From positions 124,001 through 188,000 of the forward strand of contig NZ_JANUSD010000001.1 of assembly GCF_024793945.1 (NCBI RefSeq): a stretch of DNA of 64,000 bases, read 5' to 3'. The stretch is from Emticicia fluvialis. Its GTDB lineage: Bacteria; Bacteroidota; Bacteroidia; Cytophagales; Spirosomataceae. The notes under the pieces were generated by a model that did no database searches, was not told where the DNA came from, and saw nothing but the letters and a program-made list of their open reading frames with translations. Both the position numbers and the translations under genes were made by a program. This document shows positions 1 to 9,043 of this stretch, piece after piece; within the stretch, counting starts at the first letter, position 1, and every line of letters begins with the position of its first letter.

Positions 1-167
1 TTCTAAACGGAAGACTTCCAACAAAAATGTTCATGATACCAGTAGGATTTTAATTGATAAATTTTTGTAAATTATATTATTTAATCTTTTTGAAAAAATC
101 AGTTGTTTATGGGCATGCTTTAAAACCTACCGCTCTTTAATAAATTACTATCACTTAATCTTTGCCT

Positions 168-217
168 GTCAAAAAATAAAAAAGTGTGAAGCACATTATC
201 GTTCCTTTCACACTTTT
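168..217 (-). terminator. Intrinsic terminator of recQ
   Basis: An 11-bp inverted repeat (AAAAGTGTGAA at 180-190 and its complement at 207-217) lies downstream of the recQ stop. Read on the minus strand it is followed by a T-rich run at 168-179. No gene is visible in positions 1-279. Confidence 0.75.
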
Positions 218-279
218 CATGATTTTGTTGTATAATCGATTAATAATGGCAAATGCTTTATCGCTTCAAATATAAAGAA

Positions 280-2661
280 TTAATTTGCCATTTCCGACAA
301 GAATTTTATTCTCATCAATCTTAATTCTTCTTCAGTTATATCGTCGCCTTCAAAAGTCTTGAGTGCAGCACGGATATTATCGGTTTCTGCGGCCATAAAA
401 TACTCATAAATCTCGTCCTGATGTTCCTCATCTATTACCTGATTGATGTAGTAGTCCAGATTCAGCCTTGTACCAGAATAGCAGATGTGTTCAATTTCTT
501 CAATCAGTTCAGGCATTGTCAGGTCTTTCGACTCTGCAATTTCGTCCAGATCAATCTTGCGGTCAATCTGCTGAATGATATAAATCTTTATTTTTGATTT
601 ATTGACAGCCGATTTTACAACCAGGTCCTGCGTGGTTTCAATTTCGTTTTCTTCTACGTATTTTGAAATCAGCTCAAGAAAAGGCTTCCCAAACTTTTGC
701 ACTTTGCCAAGGCCAACCCCGTTTATCTGGGCCAGGTCTTGTCCGGTGGTTGGGTAGGTGGTTGCCATTTCTTCCAGTGAGGGGTCCTGGAAAACCACAT
801 ACGGCGGCACGTTCTTTTCTTTGGCAATTTTTTTACGAAGCGCTTTCAGCAACTCAAACAACGCTGAGTCAAACGCACCACCTCCGCCAGACGGCCCGCC
901 GTTCATCTGTACGTCGTCGTCGTCACTGCTTTCGGTATTTTCGTAGTTATGGTCTTCTGATATCGTAATAGGGTAAGAGTCGGCAATAAAGCTTTTGCCT
1001 TTTTCCGACAATTTTACTACCCCATAAGCGTTTTCAATATCTTTTTCAATAAAGCCAAGCACCATCATCTGACGAAGGATAGACACCCAGTAATCGTTAG
1101 GGGTCTTTTTGTTGTCAGATTTTTTTGTGGGTTTTTCGGCTTTTTTAGGTGAGTGAGACGGACTTTTGGTAGCAACAGGGGCGTTGTCTTCCTCTTCGTC
1201 CATATCGTCATCATTAGCCAATTCTAATTCTTCTTCTTCGTCGTCTTCGTCATCCTCATCCTCTGCTTCAACAAACATGCTTTTCCCTTTACCATAAACG
1301 GCCAGCTTGTCGTGTTCATAGCTACGGATGTAAGCATTGGCTGTATTGGCTGTAAGAACATCAGCAATGTGCTGAATATCAAACCTTTCTCCCACCTGCT
1401 GAATGGCTTTTAAGGCCAGCACGGCTTCATCTTCAATTTTAAATTTCTTGGTGGGTTTCAGGCAGTTATCGCAAAAACCACAGTCTTTTTCAGAGTATTC
1501 GCCAAAATAACTTAGTAGCTGACGGCGGCGGCAGATACCCAGGTTAGAGTAAGCAACCATTTCCATCAGCAAAGCCTTGGCGTTGTCTCTTTCAGTAACG
1601 GTCTTATCTTTATTGAACTTCTCCAGTTTTAAAATGTCGTCAAAGCTGTAGAACATCAGGCAGTTTCCTTCCAGTCCGTCGCGGCCGGCTCTTCCTGTTT
1701 CCTGATAGTAGCCTTCCAGCGACTTGGGCGCATCATAGTGAATCACAAAGCGCACATCGGGTTTGTCAATGCCCATCCCGAAGGCAATTGTTGCCACAAT
1801 TACATCAGCTTCTTCATTCAGAAACGCGTCCTGATTTTTCATCCGGGTGTCGGCATCCAGTCCGGCATGGTAATGCAGGGCCTTAATACCGTTTACGCTC
1901 AGCAGGTTGGCAATTTCTTCAACTTTTTTACGGCTGAGGCAGTAAATTATGCCCGACTTACCTTTATTGTTAAGAATATACCTTATTAATTGCTTCTTCG
2001 AATCTACTTTCGGACGAATCTCATAGTACAAGTTCTTGCGGTTAAACGACGACTTGAACACGGGGGCCTCGTCCATTATCAGGTTTTTCTTGATATCCTG
2101 CTGTACTTTTGGCGTCGCGGTTGCCGTCAATGCAATAATTGGCAGATTGGGATTGATATCGTCAATGATTCCTCTGATTCTACGATACTCAGGTCTGAAA
2201 TCATGGCCCCATTCAGATATACAGTGGGCTTCATCTACTGCTACAAAAGAAAGTTTGGCTTTTTGTAAGAAAGACAGGTTATCTTCTTTTGTGAGAGATT
2301 CCGGAGCTATATAAAGTAAACGGCATTCACCGCTTAAAACATCGTTCTTCACTTTGGTCATCTCAGCCTTATTCAGTGTTGAATTTAAAAACTGAGCATT
2401 GATACCAAAGGCTGTCATTTGGTCAACCTGATTTTTCATCAGGGCAATAAGCGGGGAAATTACAATAGCAGTGCCCTCAAGTACCATAGCGGGCAACTGA
2501 TAACATAGAGATTTCCCAGCGCCGGTAGGCATAATAACAAAAGTATTTTTTCCTGCTACAATGTTATTGATAATTGCTTCCTGTTCGCCACGAAAAGCAT
2601 CAAAGCCGAAAATTTCTTTGAGTTTCTCCTTTAATGATTGTTTAATAATTGGTTCTACCAT
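280..2661 (-). CDS. recQ: ATP-dependent DNA helicase RecQ
   Basis: 3'-5' DNA helicase of superfamily 2 used in recombination and replication-fork repair. The 793-aa protein shows the Walker A motif PTGAGKS near residue 45, the DEAH box within DEAHCISEWGHDF, the motif VI region ETGRAGRDG, and a zinc-binding segment with CGFCDNC. An RQC winged-helix region and an HRDC domain (about 600-680) follow. A C-terminal extension of about 110 residues ends the protein. It is longer than E. coli RecQ (about 610 aa), partly because an Asp/Glu-rich linker (roughly residues 465-500) interrupts the RQC region. The ATG at 2661 is the first in frame and gives the expected N-terminus. It is a single-gene unit with its own terminator, divergent from the isomerase gene. 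Confidence 0.97.
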   Translation of the reverse strand: MVEPIIKQSLKEKLKEIFGFDAFRGEQEAIINNIVAGKNTFVIMPTGAGKSLCYQLPAMVLEGTAIVISPLIALMKNQVDQMTAFGINAQFLNSTLNKAEMTKVKNDVLSGECRLLYIAPESLTKEDNLSFLQKAKLSFVAVDEAHCISEWGHDFRPEYRRIRGIIDDINPNLPIIALTATATPKVQQDIKKNLIMDEAPVFKSSFNRKNLYYEIRPKVDSKKQLIRYILNNKGKSGIIYCLSRKKVEEIANLLSVNGIKALHYHAGLDADTRMKNQDAFLNEEADVIVATIAFGMGIDKPDVRFVIHYDAPKSLEGYYQETGRAGRDGLEGNCLMFYSFDDILKLEKFNKDKTVTERDNAKALLMEMVAYSNLGICRRRQLLSYFGEYSEKDCGFCDNCLKPTKKFKIEDEAVLALKAIQQVGERFDIQHIADVLTANTANAYIRSYEHDKLAVYGKGKSMFVEAEDEDDEDDEEEELELANDDDMDEEEDNAPVATKSPSHSPKKAEKPTKKSDNKKTPNDYWVSILRQMMVLGFIEKDIENAYGVVKLSEKGKSFIADSYPITISEDHNYENTESSDDDDVQMNGGPSGGGGAFDSALFELLKALRKKIAKEKNVPPYVVFQDPSLEEMATTYPTTGQDLAQINGVGLGKVQKFGKPFLELISKYVEENEIETTQDLVVKSAVNKSKIKIYIIQQIDRKIDLDEIAESKDLTMPELIEEIEHICYSGTRLNLDYYINQVIDEEHQDEIYEYFMAAETDNIRAALKTFEGDDITEEELRLMRIKFLSEMAN

Positions 2662-3146
2662 AAACGCAAAATTGCTATCCGGAAAATTTACAATATTTTA
2701 AAAATAGGTCAGTATCTGAGCAATTTTATGTTGATTGTCCTGATGAGCCAGTCATCAGAAAAAATGCCATTAGTAAAGATTTGCTGTAGTAATAATTGCT
2801 GTGGTTGTGAGGCGGTTCAGGCCATGCCGGGTATGAGCATCAACAACAGCGATATAATTCGTAATACTTACAAAACAGTTTGCTTAAGGTATGTTTAGCC
2901 TGGCAAAAGGTACTATAAAGTTTGAATTAGTTCAGAATAATTACTTTAGCCTTTGCTAAGATACTATTTTTTTAATTGAGTATTACAAATTTCCGGCGTG
3001 GTTTTTTTTAACCTGATTCATTTAATGATTTAAACTAGTTTTGTTGTAATTGTTATTCTACAGCAGGCAATGTGTTCTTATTGCACTAATCTTTTGATAC
3101 AAGCCCTACAAGCATTACTTTTGCCTGTAAATACCCCCTCTGAAAA
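2662..3146. other. Intergenic region between recQ and kdsD
   Basis: No convincing gene. The only open frame (2638-2898, plus) starts inside recQ and has no recognisable content. The region should hold the divergent promoters; the clear one is at 3093-3123. Confidence 0.6.
3093..3123 (+). promoter_or_regulatory. Bacteroidota-type promoter of kdsD
   Basis: TTTG at 3093-3096 (-33 element) and a perfect TAnnTTTG (TACTTTTG) at 3116-3123, separated by 19 bp. The start codon lies 24 bp downstream. Confidence 0.75.
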
Positions 3147-4121
3147 GTGAAGACGAAGTTAGAAAAAAATTTACAAAGCGTAGCGAAAAAAGTTTTGCAA
3201 CATGAAGCAGACGCAATACTTTCTTTGAAAAGTTATATTAATGATGATTTTGAATTATGTGCGAAGGCTATTTTAGCCTGTAAAGGCCGTCTTGTGGTAA
3301 CCGGGATAGGGAAAAGTGCAATTATTGGGCAGAAAATAGTGGCTACCATGAATTCTACAGGTACCCCCGCTCTTTTTATGCATGCGGCCGATGCGATACA
3401 CGGTGACCTGGGGATGATTCAGAAAGATGACCTGGTGATGTGTATTTCTAAAAGCGGCGATACCCCCGAAATAAAGGTACTTGTGCCGCTGCTGAAAATG
3501 CACGGCAACCAGATGATTGCCCTGGTAAGCAATACCCAAAGCTACCTGGCCAGCCATGCAAATTATGTTCTGAATGCCTATGTGGAGCGCGAGGCATGCC
3601 CGCTTAATCTGGCGCCTACTACTTCAACCACAGCCGCACTGGCGTTGGGAGACGCCCTGGCCATTTGCCTGCTGGAAATGCGGGGTTTCACCAGCAGCGA
3701 TTTTGCACGCTACCATCCGGGGGGCAGCCTGGGTAAAAAAATGTACCTGAAAGTAAGAGACGTGTACCCCAACAATGCAGTGCCAAGCGTTTCTCCGGAT
3801 GCTGATTTACATACGGTTATTCTTGAGATGACATCAAAACTATTGGGGGCTACTGCCGTTATTGATGCATCCAGCCAGTTACTGGGCATAATAACTGATG
3901 GTGATTTACGCAGAATGCTGAATAAAAAGCAGGATTTTACAAGCCTGAAAGCAACTGATATTATGACTGCCACCCCCAAAACCACCAGCCCGGACGAATA
4001 TGCAGTCAATGCACTGGCACTAATGCAGGAGAAAAGCATTACGCAATTGGTGGTGGTTGAAGAAGGTAAACTTCTGGGCTTTGTGCACCTGCACGATTTA
4101 CTAAAGGAAGGTCTTTTATAA
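3147..4121 (+). CDS. kdsD: KpsF/GutQ-family arabinose-5-phosphate isomerase
   Basis: Cytoplasmic aldose-ketose isomerase converting ribulose-5-phosphate to arabinose-5-phosphate, the first step towards KDO for lipopolysaccharide. An N-terminal SIS domain (about residues 30-190) includes the segments GIGKSAIIGQKI and SKSGDTPEI. Two C-terminal CBS domains (about 200-324) contain the ITDGDLRRML motif. The length of 324 aa is normal for the family. The start is a GTG: no in-frame ATG gives the full SIS domain, and the GTG sits 24 bp after a perfect promoter. A metallopeptidase gene follows 22 bp later, so the two are probably co-transcribed. Confidence 0.93.
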   Translation: MKTKLEKNLQSVAKKVLQHEADAILSLKSYINDDFELCAKAILACKGRLVVTGIGKSAIIGQKIVATMNSTGTPALFMHAADAIHGDLGMIQKDDLVMCISKSGDTPEIKVLVPLLKMHGNQMIALVSNTQSYLASHANYVLNAYVEREACPLNLAPTTSTTAALALGDALAICLLEMRGFTSSDFARYHPGGSLGKKMYLKVRDVYPNNAVPSVSPDADLHTVILEMTSKLLGATAVIDASSQLLGIITDGDLRRMLNKKQDFTSLKATDIMTATPKTTSPDEYAVNALALMQEKSITQLVVVEEGKLLGFVHLHDLLKEGLL

Positions 4122-4143
4122 AACTACGCCGGCTCTGAACAAC

Positions 4144-5211
4144 ATGCAATATACCGCTACTTATTATGATGGACAAACCTCCAGGCCGCATCAGGTGCAG
4201 GTTGAGGTTTGGGGTAACTCCTTGCGCATAAATGATGCAAACATCAATATTGTATGGGCAATAACTGAAATAGAGTTCAGCGCATTTATGGGCAAGGGTA
4301 AAACCATGCTTCAGTACGGGGCATTCCCGCATCAACATCTTGAGTTCCCGTCAGACTCCCCACTGGCAATTGCTTTAAAAGCGTATCTGCCCGGGCTTAG
4401 CGGTAAGCCCACAAAAGAGGTAAGGCAGTATGAGGCTTTTCTAAAAGCAGCACTTATCATGGCAGGCGTGGCAGCGGGCCTTCTGCTGGCGCTGTATTAT
4501 TGGTTGCTGCCGGTGGTGGTTTCTTTTGTTGTCAGCAAAATACCGGTATCGGCAGAAGTAGCCATAGGTGAAAAATTCTATCAGGGTTTGATGGGCAACG
4601 CCCGGGTTGATAAAAAAGCCACGGCCGCTCTTACCGGTTTTGCCGGTTGTATTGATTTTGAAACCAAATATCCGCTCAGGTTTACAGTTGTTGAAAACAA
4701 AGATGTAAATGCCTTTGCCTTGCCGGGTGGCCATGTAGTGGTTTACAGCGGCATTATCGATAAACTTAAAACCCCTGAAGAGCTGGCAGCATTGCTGGCA
4801 CATGAGGTAACGCATATAAAGGAAAGGCATTCTTTGAACGCACTAACCCGAAGCATGGCTGGCTCGGTGCTTCTATCTTTTGTTTTTGGTGATGACGGCA
4901 CCCTGGCTAATCTATTGTTAAGCAAAGCCGACGAAATACATCAGCTGGGTTTTTCGAGAAGTATGGAAAAAGAAGCAGATCTGAAAGGGCTACAGCTAAT
5001 GGCAAACAACCACCTGGATACCCAGGGGATGCTCCGCCTGATGCAAAGACTGCAAGCCCAAGAAAATGAAAATCGTAGCAAAGGTGTACCAGCCTACCTT
5101 AGCTCACATCCACTTACTGAAGAAAGAATAACTTATATAACGGAACAGCCTATACCCGCAAGCCAAACCCGGAACAAGGCCATTGAAGAGGCCTGGCGCC
5201 TGCTTAAATGA
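4144..5211 (+). CDS. M48-family zinc metallopeptidase, membrane-anchored
   Basis: Peptidase of the M48 (Ste24/HtpX/BepA-like) group. The zinc site HEVTH is at residues 220-224, with the third ligand in the downstream EKEADLKG segment. A long hydrophobic stretch (about 101-131) should anchor it in the inner membrane. The N-terminal ~90 residues form a soluble domain seen in the YfgC/M48-type proteins of Gram-negatives. It begins 22 bp after kdsD and shares its promoter. A likely role is quality control of envelope proteins; the substrate is unknown. A small GC hairpin (5219-5238) after the stop lacks a T-run and is a poor terminator. Confidence 0.9.
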   Translation: MQYTATYYDGQTSRPHQVQVEVWGNSLRINDANINIVWAITEIEFSAFMGKGKTMLQYGAFPHQHLEFPSDSPLAIALKAYLPGLSGKPTKEVRQYEAFLKAALIMAGVAAGLLLALYYWLLPVVVSFVVSKIPVSAEVAIGEKFYQGLMGNARVDKKATAALTGFAGCIDFETKYPLRFTVVENKDVNAFALPGGHVVVYSGIIDKLKTPEELAALLAHEVTHIKERHSLNALTRSMAGSVLLSFVFGDDGTLANLLLSKADEIHQLGFSRSMEKEADLKGLQLMANNHLDTQGMLRLMQRLQAQENENRSKGVPAYLSSHPLTEERITYITEQPIPASQTRNKAIEEAWRLLK

Positions 5212-5303
5212 TGTAAAATCGGGGCGTTTCTTCCCCGAAAACTCAACAAAGATTTTTGAAATTTAGAACAATTTCAGATTGTATTTTTTTTTTGAAATTA
5301 ATG

Positions 5304-5333
5304 TTTGCTTTTTGAATTTTTATTCTACATTTG
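5304..5333 (+). promoter_or_regulatory. Promoter of the DUF1800-DUF1501-PA14 operon
   Basis: TTTG at 5304-5307 and a perfect TAnnTTTG (TACATTTG) at 5326-5333, 18 bp apart. The first plausible ATG is at 5609, leaving an untranslated leader of about 270 nt. Confidence 0.65.
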
Positions 5334-5608
5334 CTCATAGACACTATGTCTGAGACCTCATACAAAAGTAACCCTGCGAATTGATTCTTTTAGCTGTGCC
5401 ATGGAAACCAATTGATGCACCAAGTAAAAAATAATGCAAGAGAATGGTGTTTAAAAAACCGAATTCAATTGCATTCAGACAACCCAAAAAGTAAAAACTG
5501 AGTAACGATGTAGCGACGGCTTCTGTATAGGAAGTTTCTGTTTTCTATGCGTGCAGGCCAGAATGACATCAAGCCTTTTTTTAGTTGTCAAATTTTAATT
5601 GGTCTGAG
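5334..5608 (+). other. Long 5' leader ahead of the DUF1800 gene
   Basis: About 270 nt between the predicted promoter and the ATG at 5609 with no open frame. I could not match it to a known riboswitch. A CTGAGA at 5349-5354 recalls the TPP element, but the other TPP segments are missing. Confidence 0.4.
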
Positions 5609-7519
5609 ATGAGGGTACTTACGTTGCTATTAGGAGTGAGGAATGCCACACATGCAAGAGTGTCTTTTGTTTTGGTAGTTATTTTAACCTGTCTTTCCAA
5701 CAACTTAAAAGCGCAGAGTAGAATAACCTTCGGCAAAGGTAATATTCAGAATGTAACTGTTTCTTCGTCTTCTGCAGTGGGTAGCCAGGATGGCATCACC
5801 ACTTTGTTAAGTTCGGGCTTTTTGCCCAATAAAACTGCTGCAGCCAGATTATTATCTCAGGCTACGCTTGGCGCAACCTACGACGAAATTGAGAACGTGG
5901 CCGCCATTGGTGTAGAATCCTGGGTTAACAAGCAATTGAATATGCCCAATTCGTTCAGGATTGAGGCCTATCTGCAAAACCTGCATCAGTCTATTGTGGA
6001 TTCGCTCAGACGAACCGATCCTTCAAAAACAATATCTAATACCTATGTAACCGACAGACATTTTGATATCTGCTGGTTTCAGGGATTCATGACTGCCCCC
6101 GATGTATTGCGTTGGAGAGTGGCTATGGGTTTAAGCCAGATATTTGTTACTTCAAGGGTGTCGGCCTTTGATTCAAACCCGTATGCCCTGGCCAGTTATT
6201 ACGACCTTCTGCTCGACGGCGCCTTTGGCAATTACCGTACCCTGCTTGAGCGCATTACCTATCATCCGGCAATGGCGGTTTACCTTACTTATATGAACAA
6301 CCACGCTACTGATATCAATAAAGGTAAACAAATATATCCGGACGAAAACTATGCACGTGAAATCATGCAATTGTTTTCGATAGGTTTGTTTCAGCTGAAC
6401 CTGGACGGAACCGAGAAAAAAGACGCCAGCGGCAAGGCTATTCCTACCTATAATAATAACGATATAGCCAACCTTGCCAAAGTATTTACGGGGTTGTCAT
6501 GGGCTGACAGCCGTTACATAGGCGAAAAAAATAAAGACATCTGGAGTTATACCAGGAAACTGAAGTTTTATGCCGTTGATTCAAGCGATGCCTACCTGAG
6601 AACCTGGTCTGTTGCACCAAGAATTGTGAATGCGCATGAGCAGGGTCCAAAAACATTTTTAGGCAAAACCATTGAAGCGCGGCCGGTAGAACAAGGTGAA
6701 CTGGATATCAGAGATGCTCTTGATATTATCTTTAATCATCCGAATGTTGGGCCTTTTATGGCACGCAGGCTTATTCAGCGTATGGTTTCTTCTAACCCTA
6801 CGCCGGCCTATATTGCGCGGGTGGCCTCTGTTTTCAATGATAATGGAAAAGGAGTGAGAGGCGACTTAAAAGCGGTAATAAAAGCAATTCTGCTTGACCC
6901 TGAGGCCCGCGACCTCAGCAACAGATATACGGGTGTTCTTAAAGAACCGTTTATCAGATATACCAATCTTATTAAAGGTCTTAATCTGAAATCATCCAGC
7001 GGTATTTACAGAAATACCATGCGCCGGGCTTATGACAGAATGGGGCAACTGCCACTTTTTTCGCCTAGTGTGTTCAACTTTTTCTCTCCTGATTACGTGC
7101 CTGATGGAACCATGAAGGAAACAGATAAATATGGCCCGGAATTTCAGACATTTAATGCCCAGACCTGGACCGGCTATCTGAACGCCCTGAACAACTGGAT
7201 AGCCGGAGATGAACCAATTGATTATATGGGATATTACAGCGCAGAAACCGTTAAAAACGACCAGAGACCCAGATTTGACCTGACGGCCGATTTCCCGCTG
7301 ACACGTAATGACAGACTTGTGCAGTTGCTTGATAAGTATAACCTTATACTTGCCAGCGGCAGGCTGTCTAAAAAGAGTATGGATATCATAAAAAGAGCTG
7401 TATCAGGTATGCCGCTGAGACTTGCCAACGGTGAGCCTAATGCAGATGATGCCAATAAAAGAGTGCGAGTGGCCATCTATTTAATAATGGCTTCACCCGA
7501 GTATATCATCAATAATTAA
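5609..7519 (+). CDS. DUF1800 domain-containing secreted protein
   Basis: Member of the DUF1800 family, which in many bacteria is encoded beside a DUF1501 gene, as here; no biochemical activity is established. The 636-aa protein starts with a basic then hydrophobic signal peptide ending near KAQS. The DUF1800 body follows with its early AARLLSQATLGAT segment and a long alpha-helical region to the C-terminus. An in-frame TTG at 5585 would add eight residues, but the ATG at 5609 leads directly into the signal peptide. The DUF1501 gene begins 8 bp after the stop. These pairs are thought to act at the cell envelope or in export; that role is inference. Confidence 0.9.
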   Translation: MRVLTLLLGVRNATHARVSFVLVVILTCLSNNLKAQSRITFGKGNIQNVTVSSSSAVGSQDGITTLLSSGFLPNKTAAARLLSQATLGATYDEIENVAAIGVESWVNKQLNMPNSFRIEAYLQNLHQSIVDSLRRTDPSKTISNTYVTDRHFDICWFQGFMTAPDVLRWRVAMGLSQIFVTSRVSAFDSNPYALASYYDLLLDGAFGNYRTLLERITYHPAMAVYLTYMNNHATDINKGKQIYPDENYAREIMQLFSIGLFQLNLDGTEKKDASGKAIPTYNNNDIANLAKVFTGLSWADSRYIGEKNKDIWSYTRKLKFYAVDSSDAYLRTWSVAPRIVNAHEQGPKTFLGKTIEARPVEQGELDIRDALDIIFNHPNVGPFMARRLIQRMVSSNPTPAYIARVASVFNDNGKGVRGDLKAVIKAILLDPEARDLSNRYTGVLKEPFIRYTNLIKGLNLKSSSGIYRNTMRRAYDRMGQLPLFSPSVFNFFSPDYVPDGTMKETDKYGPEFQTFNAQTWTGYLNALNNWIAGDEPIDYMGYYSAETVKNDQRPRFDLTADFPLTRNDRLVQLLDKYNLILASGRLSKKSMDIIKRAVSGMPLRLANGEPNADDANKRVRVAIYLIMASPEYIINN

Positions 7520-7526
7520 TGAAGCT

Positions 7527-9035
7527 ATGAACAGACGCGCTTTTTTAAAACAGTCCGGTTGTGCAGCCATGGGAGCTACCACCCTGTTAAGCACGCTTAC
7601 AAGCCTGGGGTCAGTTAACGGTGCCATAGGGCATAAGAGATTCTCGAAGACCGACCTGGGAGAAGACTACAAAGCATTGGTGTGTGTGTTGCTGGCGGGT
7701 GGTCTTGACTCCTATAATTTGTTGATACCGAACGGAACGGTAGACAACGGCTATAATGACTATGCCACTACCAGGGCTGACCTGGCCATCCCTCAAAGTT
7801 CTATTTTACCGTTAAGCAACGCAAACTCTACCGGCTTCAGGGGTATTTCAGGTCACTATGATTCGTTTGGGTTGCACCCGGCTATGGGCGGGCTGAAAGA
7901 CCTCTATAATAGTGGCAAACTGGCATTTATGGCCAATGTCGGAACTTTGGTTCAGCCGGTAATGAATGCCACCGAGTTCAGCAGTGGCCAGAAAAAACTA
8001 CCGGAAGGTATCTATTCTCACTCAGACCAGATTATGCAGTGGCAAACTTCTGTTCCGCAAAGCAGAAAAGCCCTGGGGGTTGGTGGGCGCATTGCAGATT
8101 TGCTTAATGGCAGTAATGCCAACAACCAGATATCAATGAATATTTCGTTGGGAGGTAAAAATGTATTCCAGACCGGCGAAAGCATTTCCGAGTATTCAAT
8201 CAGCAATAATCTAAGTGCCAATACAGTAGGTCTTGATTTGGTGCCTTCGTCATGGTGGGGCAATTCAGGTATGATCAGTGACCTCAGAAATTCGGCTATT
8301 GACAGCCTGATTAGTGATACCTATGCTAACCTTTTGCAGCAAACCTATGCCACGGGTTCAAAAAACGCCGCTTCTTCTTTTGATGTTTTCAGAAATGCCT
8401 TGAAGAAAATACCCAACTTTGCCACGCAGTTTCCTAATTCGTCGTTAGGCAATGACCTGGCCGCAGTAGCTAAAGTAATAAGTGTACGCAATAGCCTTGG
8501 AGCCAAAAGACAGATATTTTTTGTAACACTGGGCGGCTGGGATATGCACGACAACCTGATAACCGGCCTGAGCCAGAGACTACCGATGGTAAACAGTGCA
8601 TTAAAGGCATTTTATGATGCCACAGTTGAGCTGGGCATAGCAGAAAATGTAACCACCTTTACTATCTCAGACTTTGCGCGTACCATTACATCAAACGGCA
8701 TGGGGTCTGACCACGCCTGGGGTGGCAACTCAATTGTTATGGGTGGCAGTGTAAATGGAGGTAAAATATACGGGGCCTACCCGAGTATGAATCTGAACAA
8801 CAACAGCCAGAACGTTTCGTTCAGAGGTAACTTTATTCCGTCTGTCTCAACAGATGAACTATACGCCGAAATGGCTCTATGGTATGGGGTAAGTCCTGCA
8901 GATTTATGTTATGTGCTGCCCAATATCGGTAATTTTTACGCGTATGCCCAGGGCAATTATCCTATCGGCTTTATGAATATGAATGGTAGTGCCATTTCTA
9001 CTGAAGATAAGCCGCAATCGTGTTTAACCTATTGA
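7527..9035 (+). CDS. DUF1501 protein with Tat-type signal
   Basis: DUF1501 proteins belong to the alkaline-phosphatase/sulfatase-like fold superfamily and are usually paired with DUF1800. The N-terminus MNRRAFLKQSGCAAMGA matches a twin-arginine signal (RRAFLK), so export in folded form is predicted. Typical DUF1501 features follow: the early LLAGGLDSYNLLIPN segment, GGWDMHDN in the middle, and GMGSDHAWGGN towards the end. The 502-aa length is normal. It overlaps the upstream part of the next frame, but the preferred start of that gene (9044) lies 8 bp after this stop. I expect one transcript for all three genes. Confidence 0.92.
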   Translation: MNRRAFLKQSGCAAMGATTLLSTLTSLGSVNGAIGHKRFSKTDLGEDYKALVCVLLAGGLDSYNLLIPNGTVDNGYNDYATTRADLAIPQSSILPLSNANSTGFRGISGHYDSFGLHPAMGGLKDLYNSGKLAFMANVGTLVQPVMNATEFSSGQKKLPEGIYSHSDQIMQWQTSVPQSRKALGVGGRIADLLNGSNANNQISMNISLGGKNVFQTGESISEYSISNNLSANTVGLDLVPSSWWGNSGMISDLRNSAIDSLISDTYANLLQQTYATGSKNAASSFDVFRNALKKIPNFATQFPNSSLGNDLAAVAKVISVRNSLGAKRQIFFVTLGGWDMHDNLITGLSQRLPMVNSALKAFYDATVELGIAENVTTFTISDFARTITSNGMGSDHAWGGNSIVMGGSVNGGKIYGAYPSMNLNNNSQNVSFRGNFIPSVSTDELYAEMALWYGVSPADLCYVLPNIGNFYAYAQGNYPIGFMNMNGSAISTEDKPQSCLTY

Positions 9036-9043
9036 GTGATGCT

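Noticed and set aside
2638..2898. 86-codon plus-strand frame upstream of kdsD
   Set aside because: It starts inside recQ on the opposite strand and has no signal, motif or promoter spacing; best read as chance.
5334..5608. TPP riboswitch in the DUF1800 leader
   Set aside because: Only CTGAGA is present; the second conserved TPP segment and a plausible fold are missing, and the genes are unrelated to thiamine.
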